Notes: a model not told the origin generated them from the letters alone. DNA of 64,000 nucleotides from Streptomyces sp. ADI96-02 (GCF_003846185.1 NZ_ML123034.1:5625401-5689400); one strand, 5' to 3'; shown: positions 52,940 to 61,693, numbered from the stretch's first letter. Numbers and translations are program-made.

Positions 52940-53574
52940 GCTGCCTCCAAGGCACTCAAGATCGGCGGGTAGATGTTCTCGGCAGGGATGAAACGGGTCA
53001 GGGCGGCGAGGGGCACCCAAGCGACGTCCATGTTCTCGACCGCGTCCAGGTTGCTGGCCTCGCCGGCGAGATAGTCGCAGAGGACGTAGCTGGCCAGCAC
53101 CCCGGTTTTCGGGTGAACCCGGGTGCCGAGCTCCTCGCGGACCGCAACGTGGACCCCGGTCTCCGCGTGGGTCTCCTGCACCGCCACCGACGCCACGGCG
53201 GCGCCCGGCTTGCACATCCCGGCCGGGAACTGCCAACTGAGCGCGTCATCGCCGCGGCGGCACACGAGGAGCACCTCGGCCCCGCGCAGCACCACGGCGA
53301 TAGCGACCCGGAGCACCTGCGCCTCAGCCTGGGCGGGCTCCTCGGGCGGGCGGGACAGAAGGGTGAAGCGGCGTCTCACGTGCTCGGTAGCCCTCTCGTA
53401 GGTGGTGTCGAGGGCCTGCTGCATCTCGGTGCGCGGCACGATCTCCGGGTTTTTGTGCCAGCCGGCGACCGTGCGAACCGCAACCCCGAGCTTCGCGGCG
53501 AAGCTCTCGTTCGTCATGCGGAGTGCGGCCTGCAACGCGCAGGCGGTGCGGCCGGTCCACGTGGTGACGTTCAC
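52936..53574 (-). CDS. HTH-NUDIX fusion protein
   Basis: A 212-residue fusion. Residues 1-55 are an XRE-type HTH (RMTNESFAAKLGVAVRTVAG). The rest is a NUDIX fold (WQFPAGMCKPGAAVASVAVQ, ETHAETG) in which the glutamate-rich RExxEExGU part is worn to VAVQETHAETG. Catalysis is therefore doubtful and sensing is likely. GTG 53574 has GGGGAG 7 bases upstream. The ATG at 53613 would add 13 residues. Confidence 0.78.
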   Translation of the reverse strand: MNVTTWTGRTACALQAALRMTNESFAAKLGVAVRTVAGWHKNPEIVPRTEMQQALDTTYERATEHVRRRFTLLSRPPEEPAQAEAQVLRVAIAVVLRGAEVLLVCRRGDDALSWQFPAGMCKPGAAVASVAVQETHAETGVHVAVREELGTRVHPKTGVLASYVLCDYLAGEASNLDAVENMDVAWVPLAALTRFIPAENIYPPILSALEAA

Positions 53575-53613
53575 TATCCGGCTCCCCGGGTCGTGGCGTT
53601 GCGGGTTCTGCAT

Positions 53614-53669
53614 CACTGCTGCACTGCTACTGCACTGCGGGCCGATCCGGTGCACTGCCACCGCACTGG
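53614..53669. repeat. CACTGC repeats upstream of the NUDIX operon
   Basis: CACTGC at 53614, 53622, 53633 and 53653, plus CACTGG at 53664. The later spacings (11, 20, 11) suggest one face of the helix. They lie in the presumed promoter of the HTH-NUDIX gene and may be its own operator. Confidence 0.55.
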
Positions 53670-53727
53670 AAGCTCATCGCCCGGTAAGCCGGCCGCCGGT
53701 TGACTTGAAGGCATGGAGATCAGCCGT

Positions 53728-53967
53728 TCACCTGGAAGCCCGCGAGATTTGCTCCGCTCTGGAGCCGGTCACGCCAAGCAGGTCGCCGACCTGTTGCCAG
53801 GAGCGTCCTTCGTGGAGGTTCCGGGCGATCTCGGCTTTGACGTCCTTGAGATTGGCGTCGAGTTGCGCTTCGAGGTTCTTGACCGCCTGGTACCGCTCGA
53901 CGTCGTCGCTGATCTCTTTGATGGCCGCGATCAGCGACGTCGCGCGGGCTTCCAGGGTGTCGGTCAT
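53728..53967 (-). CDS. Small coiled-coil/HTH protein
   Basis: 79 residues. A helix-rich N terminus (IKEISDDVERYQAVKNLEAQ) precedes an HTH (GRSWQQVGDLLGVTGSRAEQ). It resembles small DNA-binding proteins beside Streptomyces transfer genes. ATG 53967 is used. It is divergent from the conjugation run. Confidence 0.7.
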   Translation of the reverse strand: MTDTLEARATSLIAAIKEISDDVERYQAVKNLEAQLDANLKDVKAEIARNLHEGRSWQQVGDLLGVTGSRAEQISRASR

Positions 53968-54192
53968 GGAATGAGAGTAGGGGCCGATCCGGGCCACTTC
54001 AAGCAGTTGCTTGACGCGGGCCGGGTGCAGGTCTACTGTCTAACTCAGCACTCCAAGCACCGCTTGAAGCGCCGTTCACTCCTACCGGGCATGCCCGCGA
54101 ACGGTGCGACAACGAAAACGGGCCGGATGCCAGCGACTCCTACATCGCGCAGCATCCGACCCTCACCGCCAAGGTCTATGAAGGAGACCCCG

Positions 54193-54462
54193 ATGGCTGT
54201 GCAGAACTCTACCGTCGAGCGCCCCGCGCTCAGCGACCTATCCCCGGCCGACATCGCCGCCCACGAGGCTGGCTCGTATGTCCGCCGCGAGACAGTCTCG
54301 TACACCGACCTCGCCCGTGCTCGGCACGACCAGGACTGCGCCCGGTGCCGCACTCTCACCGAGGAGAGCGACGCCCGCGCTGCGGCTTACGGCGAGTCCA
54401 TTCGTCGCCGCGACCGCCAGCAGCTCGGCCTCCAGCGTGTGATCGCCGGGAGCATCCGGTGA
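54193..54462 (+). CDS. Small unknown protein with Cys pair
   Basis: 89 residues with QDCARCRTLTEESDARAAAY. AAGGAG is perfectly placed before ATG 54193. It starts the plus-strand conjugation-side operon. The family is unknown. The GTGA overlap ties it to the next gene. Confidence 0.68.
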   Translation: MAVQNSTVERPALSDLSPADIAAHEAGSYVRRETVSYTDLARARHDQDCARCRTLTEESDARAAAYGESIRRRDRQQLGLQRVIAGSIR

Positions 54463-54602
54463 TCGCCCCGATGTCTGCGGCGGACCGCAAGGCTCACGTG
54501 AAGGCGTCGCACCGCCGCCTGGCCCGGGTTTCCCAGGAGTCCCCGACCCCGCCCTCGGATCCGGCTGCTCGCCGCCGGTTCATCGCGCAGCGGCAGTGGT
54601 GA
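54459..54602 (+). CDS. Small basic protein
   Basis: 47 residues from GTG 54459 (MIAPMSAADRKAHVKASHRR). It is coupled by GTGA to the previous gene. It is basic and helical. No family is recognised. Confidence 0.55.
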   Translation: MIAPMSAADRKAHVKASHRRLARVSQESPTPPSDPAARRRFIAQRQW

Positions 54603-54608
54603 CTGGCT

Positions 54609-54746
54609 GTGTTCGGGTCTGCTGACTTGTGTTCCGCTGACCGTGACACTCGTCTCCGCTTGGACCGCATCAATCGGGCTGCGGTGGCTGCCGAGGCTGC
54701 GAAGGCGAAGCGGGAAGCCGCCGCGAAGGCGCGTACCGCCCACTGA
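54609..54746 (+). CDS. Very small helical protein
   Basis: 45 residues from GTG 54609 (MFGSADLCSADRDTRLRLDR, then an Ala/Lys/Glu helix). It lies 6 bases after the previous stop and reads in the same direction. The ribosome site is weak. Confidence 0.5.
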   Translation: MFGSADLCSADRDTRLRLDRINRAAVAAEAAKAKREAAAKARTAH

Positions 54747-54825
54747 CTTCCGCGCCCCTGTCGGCGAACTCCCCCGGTCGGCCGGGGTGCGGCTCTCCAC
54801 CCTCACCCACCCTGGAAGGACAGTC

Positions 54826-55065
54826 ATGCCCAGTCTCGACATTCCTGACGTGCACGTGCTGCTGGCCGCCGAGGGGACTCTGCTCCTCGATCGCCCGCAG
54901 AGTGAAGCCGACGTGTCGGCCGCAGTCGCCCAGGCGCTGGAGGCGGTGACCCAGGCGTACCGGGTTGCTTACGCCCACGCCGGTGGTGACGACGAGGACG
55001 ACACGGTTGACGGCCTCGACATGGCGTTCCACCTGCTCCGCAGCATCGCCAACGACCTGAAGTAA
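54826..55065 (+). CDS. Small acidic protein
   Basis: 79 residues (MPSLDIPDVHVLLAAEGTLL). The C-terminal part is acidic (DDEDDTVDGLD). GGAAGGA precedes ATG 54826. Function is unknown. Confidence 0.65.
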   Translation: MPSLDIPDVHVLLAAEGTLLLDRPQSEADVSAAVAQALEAVTQAYRVAYAHAGGDDEDDTVDGLDMAFHLLRSIANDLK

Positions 55066-55108
55066 CCCCCACCCCAACACCCCACTTCACCACTCGAAGG
55101 GCACCTCC

Positions 55109-55408
55109 ATGTCTCCGTACCTGATGAACGCTGCTGACCTCGCTGTCTTGTCTGATGCGGACACGGCGACCGTTTCCTCGCTGGCTGCCCGCCGCCGGTC
55201 GCAGATCACCGTTGCTCAGGCCGAGCAGCTGGCTGCTGACCGCCTCGCAGTGTCCCTGTTGTCGGAGTTCCGGGCGGCGTGGTCGGTCGGTGACCACGAC
55301 CAGATGACGGCTGTGGTGCTTGCCGCGATTGACCTGGATCAGGCCGCCCCGGGTTCGCCGCGGTTGATGGATGAGATTCGCGGGCTGAACACCCCGGCCG
55401 CGGCCTGA
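55109..55408 (+). CDS. Small helical protein
   Basis: 99 residues (MSPYLMNAADLAVLSDADTA). It is all-helical with no motif. GAAGGGCACCTCC lies upstream. It is likely part of the transfer operon. Confidence 0.65.
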   Translation: MSPYLMNAADLAVLSDADTATVSSLAARRRSQITVAQAEQLAADRLAVSLLSEFRAAWSVGDHDQMTAVVLAAIDLDQAAPGSPRLMDEIRGLNTPAAA

Positions 55409-55494
55409 CCCGCGCAGCCGTCCCGGAGCACCATCCCTGCGAGGTTCGGCCGAGCCGACAGACCGGACCCCGCCCCACTCCGAAAGGACCCGCC

Positions 55495-55755
55495 ATGACC
55501 ACGCAGACCGAGACCGCCACCGCCGCCGAGCCGCAGGAGGTGTTCGTCGAGCTCGTCACCATCGACGGCACCCGCTACACCAAGGGCGAGCCCGCCCCGC
55601 ACGGCACCCTCACCACGTACTCCGGCACGAACATGCCCCTCAGGGTCCAGGACTACCGCCACCGCGGCGACTGGGTCGAGATCGGCCTGTCCGACGGCTA
55701 CGCCCTGCGCGTCCCCGAGGCGCAGGTCGCCCGTCTCGTGCTCCGCACCTGCTGA
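55495..55755 (+). CDS. Small beta-rich protein
   Basis: 86 residues (MTTQTETATAAEPQEVFVEL). The core YTKGEPAPHGTLTTYSGTNM is beta-rich. GAAAGGACCCGCC precedes the ATG. The role is unknown. Confidence 0.65.
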   Translation: MTTQTETATAAEPQEVFVELVTIDGTRYTKGEPAPHGTLTTYSGTNMPLRVQDYRHRGDWVEIGLSDGYALRVPEAQVARLVLRTC

Positions 55756-55851
55756 CCCCGGCCCGCCCTGTCGCCCCAGCCCCGGACCTCGGTGGCTGGT
55801 GGCGGTGGAGAGGCCCGGAACAGCCCGAGCCCATACCCATGGAGGACCCCC

Positions 55852-56022
55852 GTGTTCGGACGCAAGACGGACAAGCAGTGCGCCCAGCAGGCCGTTGCCG
55901 CCGCGATCGTCACCGGCACCCAGACCGGCACCGAGCGGGCCGTCGCCGAATCCCTCACCCGCGAGGAGATGCAGCGCGCGAAGGCGTACCTGGAGTCCGG
56001 CAAGCCCCTCACCGGCCGCTGA
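55852..56022 (+). CDS. Small helical protein
   Basis: 56 residues from GTG 55852 (MFGRKTDKQCAQQAVAAAIV). GGAGG is well placed. It lies just before the SpdB-like gene. Confidence 0.6.
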   Translation: MFGRKTDKQCAQQAVAAAIVTGTQTGTERAVAESLTREEMQRAKAYLESGKPLTGR

Positions 56023-56055
56023 CCAACCACTCGCTGATCCAGAAGGGACCGCACC

Positions 56056-57408
56056 GTGACGACCAGCCCGCCCCAGGTGAACGGCCGCCCCCGCACTCTG
56101 CCCGTCCTGGGGGAGTGGCAGGCCATCACCAAAGCCACCGAATGGCCCGCCCTCACCGAGCCGGCCGAACCTGCCGGGCCGAAGTCGGACCTGATCGCCG
56201 AAGCCGAAGCCGAAGCGGTAAGGGCCAGGGCGCACGCCGAGGCGGAAGAGCGCCGCCTCAAGGCCCAAGCCGAAGCCGAAGCGGTACGCATCAAGGCCGC
56301 CGAGGAGGCCCGGAAGCTCAAGCTGGCCAACGACAAAGCCGAAGCCCGCGCCATCGAAGAGCAGGCTGCCCGGGATGCCCGCATCGCCGAGTCCGAGCGG
56401 AAGAGGGCAGCAGCCGAGCGCGGCCAGCAGGACGACGAGCGCGCCCACTGCGAGCAGCAGCAGAACGAGGCCACCGCCGAAGCCGAGATTGCTAAGGCGG
56501 CCAGCACCTGGCGGTTCTACGCGGTCATGTTCTACGCCGTGTGCGCGGTCGTTGCCCTGCCGGTTCAGATCGCTGCGTTCTGGGACCCGAACGCCTGGTG
56601 GCTGGTGATCGCCCCGCTCATGCTCGAAGGCGCCGCGCTCGTCGTCACCAAGGGCGCCGCCGCAGCTGTCGCGGCGAACCGGCCGCACTGGCACTACCGC
56701 ACCGTCGCCTGGCTGTTCGCGGCCATCGCCGCCGGGATCAACCTCAAGCACGGGTTGGACGCCTTCGACCCGGCCACCGCGATCGGCACCGCTTTCGCAT
56801 CGCTCGCCGGCCCCGGTGTGTGGGACCTTCACGAGCACGGGCGGATCCGGCGGCGTGACGGGGTGCTCACCCGGCGGGAGCGTCGCGCGGCGAAGAAGGC
56901 CGCGAAGCGAGCGGCTGCCGAGCAGGTCACGGCGAAGCTGCACGAAGCCGAGCGGCAGGCCCATCTGGAGAACGCCGCACGCAAAACCGCCAGCAAGCTG
57001 GACGCCGACCGCAAGCAGATGTTCCCCCAGGTCCACGAGCACGCCCTGAAGCTCGCCGCGGACCTCGGCGAGACGGCCATCACCCCGGCGATCTGGCGGC
57101 AGGCTAAGCGCAACGTTGAGGGCACCGACCCGGGCGAGTCAGCCGACACGATCCGCATGCGCAACGCGGCCGAGATGAGGGTCGAAGCCGCCCGTCTCAA
57201 GAAGCCCGTCAGCACCCTCAGCAAGACCACGAATGCGCAGCGTGCCGCCCATCTCCCCCCTGCCTCCACGAAGCCCCGCCCGAAGCCCATTCCCCCCCGC
57301 CGGAAGCGTGGCGACAGCACCCCGTTCCATCCGGCCGCGAAGCGTCTTGCGGCCGACACCGCACGCCGGTCCATGACTGTCCGCATCAACGATGAGGAGA
57401 ACCGATGA
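56056..57408 (+). CDS. SpdB-like membrane protein with N-terminal coiled coil
   Basis: A 450-residue protein. Residues 50-155 are a long coiled coil of EAEAEAVRARAHAEAEERRL-type repeats. Three or more membrane helices follow (FYAVMFYAVCAVVALPVQIA, WWLVIAPLMLEGAALVVTKG, TVAWLFAAIAAG). A basic cytoplasmic tail follows these. SpdB-type proteins help plasmid DNA spread through septa between mycelial compartments. It is adjacent to TraA- and TraB-like genes, the expected place. Confidence 0.78.
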   Translation: MTTSPPQVNGRPRTLPVLGEWQAITKATEWPALTEPAEPAGPKSDLIAEAEAEAVRARAHAEAEERRLKAQAEAEAVRIKAAEEARKLKLANDKAEARAIEEQAARDARIAESERKRAAAERGQQDDERAHCEQQQNEATAEAEIAKAASTWRFYAVMFYAVCAVVALPVQIAAFWDPNAWWLVIAPLMLEGAALVVTKGAAAAVAANRPHWHYRTVAWLFAAIAAGINLKHGLDAFDPATAIGTAFASLAGPGVWDLHEHGRIRRRDGVLTRRERRAAKKAAKRAAAEQVTAKLHEAERQAHLENAARKTASKLDADRKQMFPQVHEHALKLAADLGETAITPAIWRQAKRNVEGTDPGESADTIRMRNAAEMRVEAARLKKPVSTLSKTTNAQRAAHLPPASTKPRPKPIPPRRKRGDSTPFHPAAKRLAADTARRSMTVRINDEENR

Positions 57409-57917
57409 ACACCCCGCCCCGTCCCCGCACCGCACCCACGAACGGTGCCGTCCACAACAGCAAGACGCGCACCGGCGGAGGCTTCAACCCGTCGCTCGGA
57501 TTTTCCGTGAACAAGACCGTCATGCAGGGCGGTACGGGGGCTGGCGCAGGAGCTGCCGGCAAAACCGGCGGGAAGGTCCCCGGCTCCGACTTCATGTCCA
57601 ACGAGGACATCCGTGCGTTCTGCGAGTACCTCCGCAAGGAGTCCCGGAACCGGGCCACCGAGCGGGCCATGGACGCCGACCACCTCGAAGCCGTCCTCCG
57701 CACCATCCCCGACGCCGGCGGCAGCCTCCACGGCTCCCGGGCCCGGGCCCGCCGTGTGTCCCGGTGGCTGAAGAAGGTCGCCGCTGCGGAGAAAGCAATC
57801 CAGAAGTACTCCGCGATGGTGTACGGCACGTTCGAGCGCGAGTACGAGTCCGACCTGCGAAAGGTCGGCAAGGGCCGCAACCAGCCCCCGCGCACCAGCA
57901 AGTTCGGCTGGCGCTAA
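57405..57917 (+). CDS. TraA-like transfer protein
   Basis: A 170-residue protein. The Gly-rich centre (GGTGAGAGAAGKTGGKVPGS) is followed by a helical, basic domain (ADHLEAVLRTIPDAGGSLHG, RWLKKVAAAEKAIQKYSAMV). It resembles the small TraA/Tra-associated proteins beside TraB in Streptomyces elements. ATGA overlap with the SpdB-like gene. Confidence 0.65.
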   Translation: MNTPPRPRTAPTNGAVHNSKTRTGGGFNPSLGFSVNKTVMQGGTGAGAGAAGKTGGKVPGSDFMSNEDIRAFCEYLRKESRNRATERAMDADHLEAVLRTIPDAGGSLHGSRARARRVSRWLKKVAAAEKAIQKYSAMVYGTFEREYESDLRKVGKGRNQPPRTSKFGWR

Positions 57918-57959
57918 ACCCCACCCGTACACCCCATCACCCGCTGAAAGGCCACACCC

Positions 57960-58187
57960 ATGAAGCAGACCTGGACCGCAACAACCATCGCCGAAGCCCT
58001 CAACCTCCTCGACGCGGCGACGAAGCAGCTCGAAGCGCAGGCGCTCGCCCTGGAGCCCGGCAGCTTCCACGAGCGTAAGGAAGCCGAGCGCGCCACCCCG
58101 ATCCACCTCGTCATCGACTTCGACCTCACCGACCTCATCCAGCGGACCACCGACAAGCACTTGACCCGACAGACCAGCCACGGCTGA
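57960..58187 (+). CDS. Small helical protein before traB
   Basis: 75 residues (MKQTWTATTIAEALNLLDAA), helical then acidic. GAAAGGCCAC precedes ATG 57960. It lies between the TraA-like gene and traB. No family is recognised. Confidence 0.65.
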   Translation: MKQTWTATTIAEALNLLDAATKQLEAQALALEPGSFHERKEAERATPIHLVIDFDLTDLIQRTTDKHLTRQTSHG

Positions 58188-58221
58188 TCGCCCAACTCGA
58201 AGAAATTAGGAGAACACCCCC

Positions 58222-60225
58222 GTGGCTGACAGCCCCAAGGCCAACCTGTGGAAGGCCACCACGCACCCCCGCATGAGGCCCTGGCTGACAGTCGCCGCCG
58301 AGGTCCCCGCCACCTTCGCCGCCCACCACTACTGGGGCGACTCCGTACCCGCAGCAATCGGCCTCACCGTCGCAGCCGGAGTACTGACCGCCGCAACCTG
58401 GTGGGCGGGGGAGGGGACCCGGCCCGGACGCCGGATCCACGCCACCCTGTCCACCGGCCTCGGCACCTCCTACCTCGTCGTCGGAACCGCCGTCGGCCCG
58501 TTCGACCCCGCCCTGGCCTCAACCCTCGTCATCGGCGGCGCCGTGGCCGCAGGGTCGTGGAACATCCGCCAGGCGCTGCGCGTCAACGTCGACCCCCAGA
58601 AGTCCGGCGGCAGCGCCGAGACCGGGATCCTCGTCAAGGCCATCGGCGACGCCAAGGTCGCCCTCCGCGGCAAGCCGAAAATCGAACCCAACAAGGTCAC
58701 CGTGCCCCTGCAACTGGCCGCCGGGCAGGTCACCTCCGACGACCTCGGCAACCGCATCAAGCACATCGCCGGCGAGCTCGGCGTCTCCCCGAACAGCATC
58801 CGCGTCATCCCCGACCCCGACGACGCAGCCCGCGCCACCCTCGTCGTTGTACCCAAGGACGAACTGAAGACCAGCACCATCTGGCCTGGCCCGTCCAACC
58901 CGGGCGGCAGCATCACTGACCCGATCGCCATCGGGATCTACGAGGACGGCGAAGTGGCCGTCCTGTGGTTCCCCTTCGACTCGCACACCAAGAGGAACGC
59001 CACCCACTTTCTGGCCGCGGGCATGAACGGCTCCGCGAAGTCCACCGGCATCAGCGTCGCCATGGCCGAAGTGCTGACCAAGCCCGACGCCATTGTTTGG
59101 GCCGTCGACCCCTCCAAGGGGCAGCAGACCTTCGCCCCGTTCCTGCCCCACCTCGACTGGGTCGAGATGACCGAAGCCGGCGGCAACGAGATGATCGACG
59201 CCCTGTCCCAGGTCATCACCGCCCGCGCCAACCACCTTGGCCAACACGGCTACAAGAACTGGACCCCGGACGCGTTCGACCAGCTCGGCATGCCTTACAT
59301 GATCGTGTGGATCGAGGAAGCCGCGAAATTCTTCCGCAACGGCACCGAAATGGAAGGTCTGGTCATGGAGGCCCGATCCGCCGGGATCAGCGTCATCATC
59401 AGCCTCCAACGCCCCTCCGCCACCAGCATGCCCACCGACGTCCGCGAGCAGCTCGGCGGCGTCCTGTGCTTCGGCGTGAAGGGCTCCACCACCGCCGACA
59501 TGGCCCTCCCTGACGACGTCCGCGACGCCGGGGCCCGCCCTGAGGCATGGGAGAACCGCAAGCCCGGCTACGCCTACCTCGTCGCCCCCGGCGTCGACGA
59601 GGAGCGCTACGCCACCCCCCTGCGCACCTACCTCATCGACGACGACCAGATCACCGGGGCCCTTTCCATCCTGCCCCGCACCCCCATCGACCCCGTCACC
59701 GCCGCCGCAGCCGGTGACGCCTACGCCAACCGCACCCGATACGACGCTGACACGCCCCTGACCAGCAGTGACAGCACCCGACAGGAGACAACCGTCATGT
59801 CGAACAACGAGAACGAACAGGCCGAGAAGGCGCTGCTGGAAAAGCAGGTCGACCGGGAGATCGACGCCATGGTCGGCGACGACCCCGACGACGACGGGTC
59901 CGTACCCGACGTCGACGCCGAACAGGAGATTCCCGCCCCGACCGAGACATGGTCGTTCGGGCAGGCACCGGCGCCGTCTGTAGAGAACACGCCGCAGGCT
60001 GGCATGGAGGCGCTGATGGCCATGCTCGACGAGTTCCGGACCGAGGAGAAGGAGTTCATCGGGCCGCGGGACTTCGGCCCGTTCGGCAAGGGGGAGCGCA
60101 TCGGAAGGTCCCGATCCTGGGTGTCAATGCAGCTGGGAGACCTATCAGACGCTGGAGTTCACCTCCAGGAGACCGAGCAGCCGGGCGTCTACCGGCTGCT
60201 CTACCCGGAGCTGGCGGCGGTCTGA
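58222..60225 (+). CDS. traB-like: TraB-type FtsK/SpoIIIE DNA translocase
   Basis: A 667-residue hexameric DNA pump for conjugation. Membrane helices lie at about 20-110. Walker A GMNGSAKST is at about 268-276 and Walker B YMIVWIEEA at about 359-367. The C-terminal 56 residues form a winged helix (GRSRSWVSMQLGDLSDAGVH), which in Streptomyces TraB proteins reads the clt site. It moves double-stranded DNA between mycelial cells without nicking. GTG 58222 has AGGAG upstream. Confidence 0.92.
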   Translation: MADSPKANLWKATTHPRMRPWLTVAAEVPATFAAHHYWGDSVPAAIGLTVAAGVLTAATWWAGEGTRPGRRIHATLSTGLGTSYLVVGTAVGPFDPALASTLVIGGAVAAGSWNIRQALRVNVDPQKSGGSAETGILVKAIGDAKVALRGKPKIEPNKVTVPLQLAAGQVTSDDLGNRIKHIAGELGVSPNSIRVIPDPDDAARATLVVVPKDELKTSTIWPGPSNPGGSITDPIAIGIYEDGEVAVLWFPFDSHTKRNATHFLAAGMNGSAKSTGISVAMAEVLTKPDAIVWAVDPSKGQQTFAPFLPHLDWVEMTEAGGNEMIDALSQVITARANHLGQHGYKNWTPDAFDQLGMPYMIVWIEEAAKFFRNGTEMEGLVMEARSAGISVIISLQRPSATSMPTDVREQLGGVLCFGVKGSTTADMALPDDVRDAGARPEAWENRKPGYAYLVAPGVDEERYATPLRTYLIDDDQITGALSILPRTPIDPVTAAAAGDAYANRTRYDADTPLTSSDSTRQETTVMSNNENEQAEKALLEKQVDREIDAMVGDDPDDDGSVPDVDAEQEIPAPTETWSFGQAPAPSVENTPQAGMEALMAMLDEFRTEEKEFIGPRDFGPFGKGERIGRSRSWVSMQLGDLSDAGVHLQETEQPGVYRLLYPELAAV

Positions 60226-60345
60226 CACCTAGGTGTCAGAAGCTAACACCCCTTCTGACCTGCGGTAACACCGGATTCACACCTGAATTCCATGATCATT
60301 TGTCGATGGAGGTGTGAATCCGGGGTGTTAGCGCCCTCGCGAGGG
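60221..60345. repeat. Palindrome and repeat cluster after traB (candidate clt or origin)
   Basis: A perfect 20-base palindrome TCTGACACCTAGGTGTCAGA (60221-60240) covers the traB stop. Then nested inverted repeats: GCTAACACCCC (60242-60252) with GGGGTGTTAGC (60322-60332), and CCGGATTCACACCT (60271-60284) with AGGTGTGAATCCGG (60310-60323). ATGATCAT is at 60292-60299 and CCCTCGCGAGGG at 60334-60345. ACACC occurs at 60225, 60246, 60268 and 60279 (spacing 21, 22, 11). Confidence 0.75.
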
Positions 60346-60439
60346 TCGATCTCTTAGGTCATGCGCGTGCGCGCGCGAAGTTGGCACCTTCTGGCACCTT
60401 GGCTCTGTCAATCTGCATAAAAGGTAAGGAAGTTCTCAA

Positions 60440-61265
60440 ATGGGTCAGCCTCTCGGCTCGTCCTCCTTCGCACCGCAGTGCGCGGCCACCGCAGGCGAGA
60501 AGCCATGCCGCGAGGCACCCTCGATCGGCTACCCGGTGCCTCTGTGCGAACCGCACCGCCTTCGAGTCGCCCTCGACGCAGTCCCGGCTGTGCTCGGACG
60601 CGCGTTGGGGAGCGTGGCAAGCCCCGTCGCTGGCCTTGACCTCAATATGGAGACCGGACGGGTGCTGAACGCACCGCCCGCGACATTCAACGAAGGCTTC
60701 ATACGCGGGCGGCACGAAGCCGTCGTCTACTTCCTCCTCAACGGAAGTCGCGTGAAGATCGGCTATCCAGTCACTCACCGCACGCCTTCGCGCCCTTGCC
60801 CTGAGCGACACGGCAGTCGTGCTCCTCCTGAGCGGAGGAAGGCTCCTGGAAAGGGCGCTGCACGTCAAGTTCGCTGCGTCTCGGGTCAAGGGAACCGAGT
60901 GGTTCGAGATCACTGCCGACCTTCTGCGATACATCGGGGATCGGCTGGCCCGGCCGGCGGTGAGTGTTCAGGCGATTGCTTCAAGTGCGGCCACCAACGA
61001 GGAACCTGACCTCAAGGCCAAAAATTCTCCCCGACCACAGATGAACGATGCGCGACAAGCGCTCCTGCGCCTCATTGACCAAGCCCAAGCAGAGGGGCAG
61101 GACTGCGTCAGCCCACGTCACCTCTGGGGGAAACATCAGCACACCCTGCGCCGAAGCCGCCCGTGGGTGAGCGCCGAGCTCTCCCGACTGGCCGACGAGG
61201 GAGTTATCTGCCGGACAGAAGAAGCTGGCATCTACTCCTTCACCCCAGAAAGGACAAACTCGTGA
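60440..61265 (+). pseudogene. T5orf172/Mug113 (GIY-YIG-like) protein with winged helix, split by a frameshift
   Basis: Frame one (from ATG 60440) runs through a Cys-containing N terminus to EAVVYFLLNGSRVKIGY and then loses sense. The +1 frame continues SLTARLRALALSDTAVVLLL, ERALHVKFAASRVKGTEWFE. Together they make one T5orf172/GIY-YIG-like domain, so one base is missing or extra near 60762-60775. The C-terminal region (RSRPWVSAELSRLADEGVIC) is the same winged helix as in TraB. Sequencing error or real decay cannot be separated here. Confidence 0.75.
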
Positions 61266-61693
61266 AAAGACCCGAAGCGGACGGAGGTCGAGCGAAAGTT
61301 CTAGCCGCCGCACTCCGCACCTGGACCACCGTCGACAACGACCCCGAACCCACCGTTGCACGCCTCGAAATCCGCTACCCACCCCACTGGGCGTTCACCT
61401 CCACCAACAACATCACCGCCAGGCAGCAGGGCCGCCTTCTCGCGTTCCTTCGCGACGACCTCGCCGAGAACCGGCCCTCCCACTCCACCCCCGAACGCGC
61501 CTCCGCCGTCATCCACGGCCTCCTCGCCGAGCATGCCGCGGCCGGCCGTGACCGCATCACCACTGCCGATCTCACCGAAGCCGCACCCCGGATCGGCCGC
61601 TCCCGCACCTGGATTGCAGCCCACGTCACCGACCTCATCGACGCCGGGGTGCTCCATGAAACCCGGCGCCCCGACACCTTCCGCATCAACTAG
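61262..61693 (+). CDS. Winged-helix protein sharing the TraB recognition domain
   Basis: 143 residues from GTG 61262. The C terminus GRSRTWIAAHVTDLIDAGVL with the following TRRPDTFRIN matches the TraB C-terminal winged helix residue by residue in pattern. The N-terminal part (WTTVDNDPEPTVARLEIRYP) is beta-rich. It probably binds the same DNA repeats as TraB and may control transfer. GTGA overlap with the gene before. Confidence 0.7.
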   Translation: MKRPEADGGRAKVLAAALRTWTTVDNDPEPTVARLEIRYPPHWAFTSTNNITARQQGRLLAFLRDDLAENRPSHSTPERASAVIHGLLAEHAAAGRDRITTADLTEAAPRIGRSRTWIAAHVTDLIDAGVLHETRRPDTFRIN

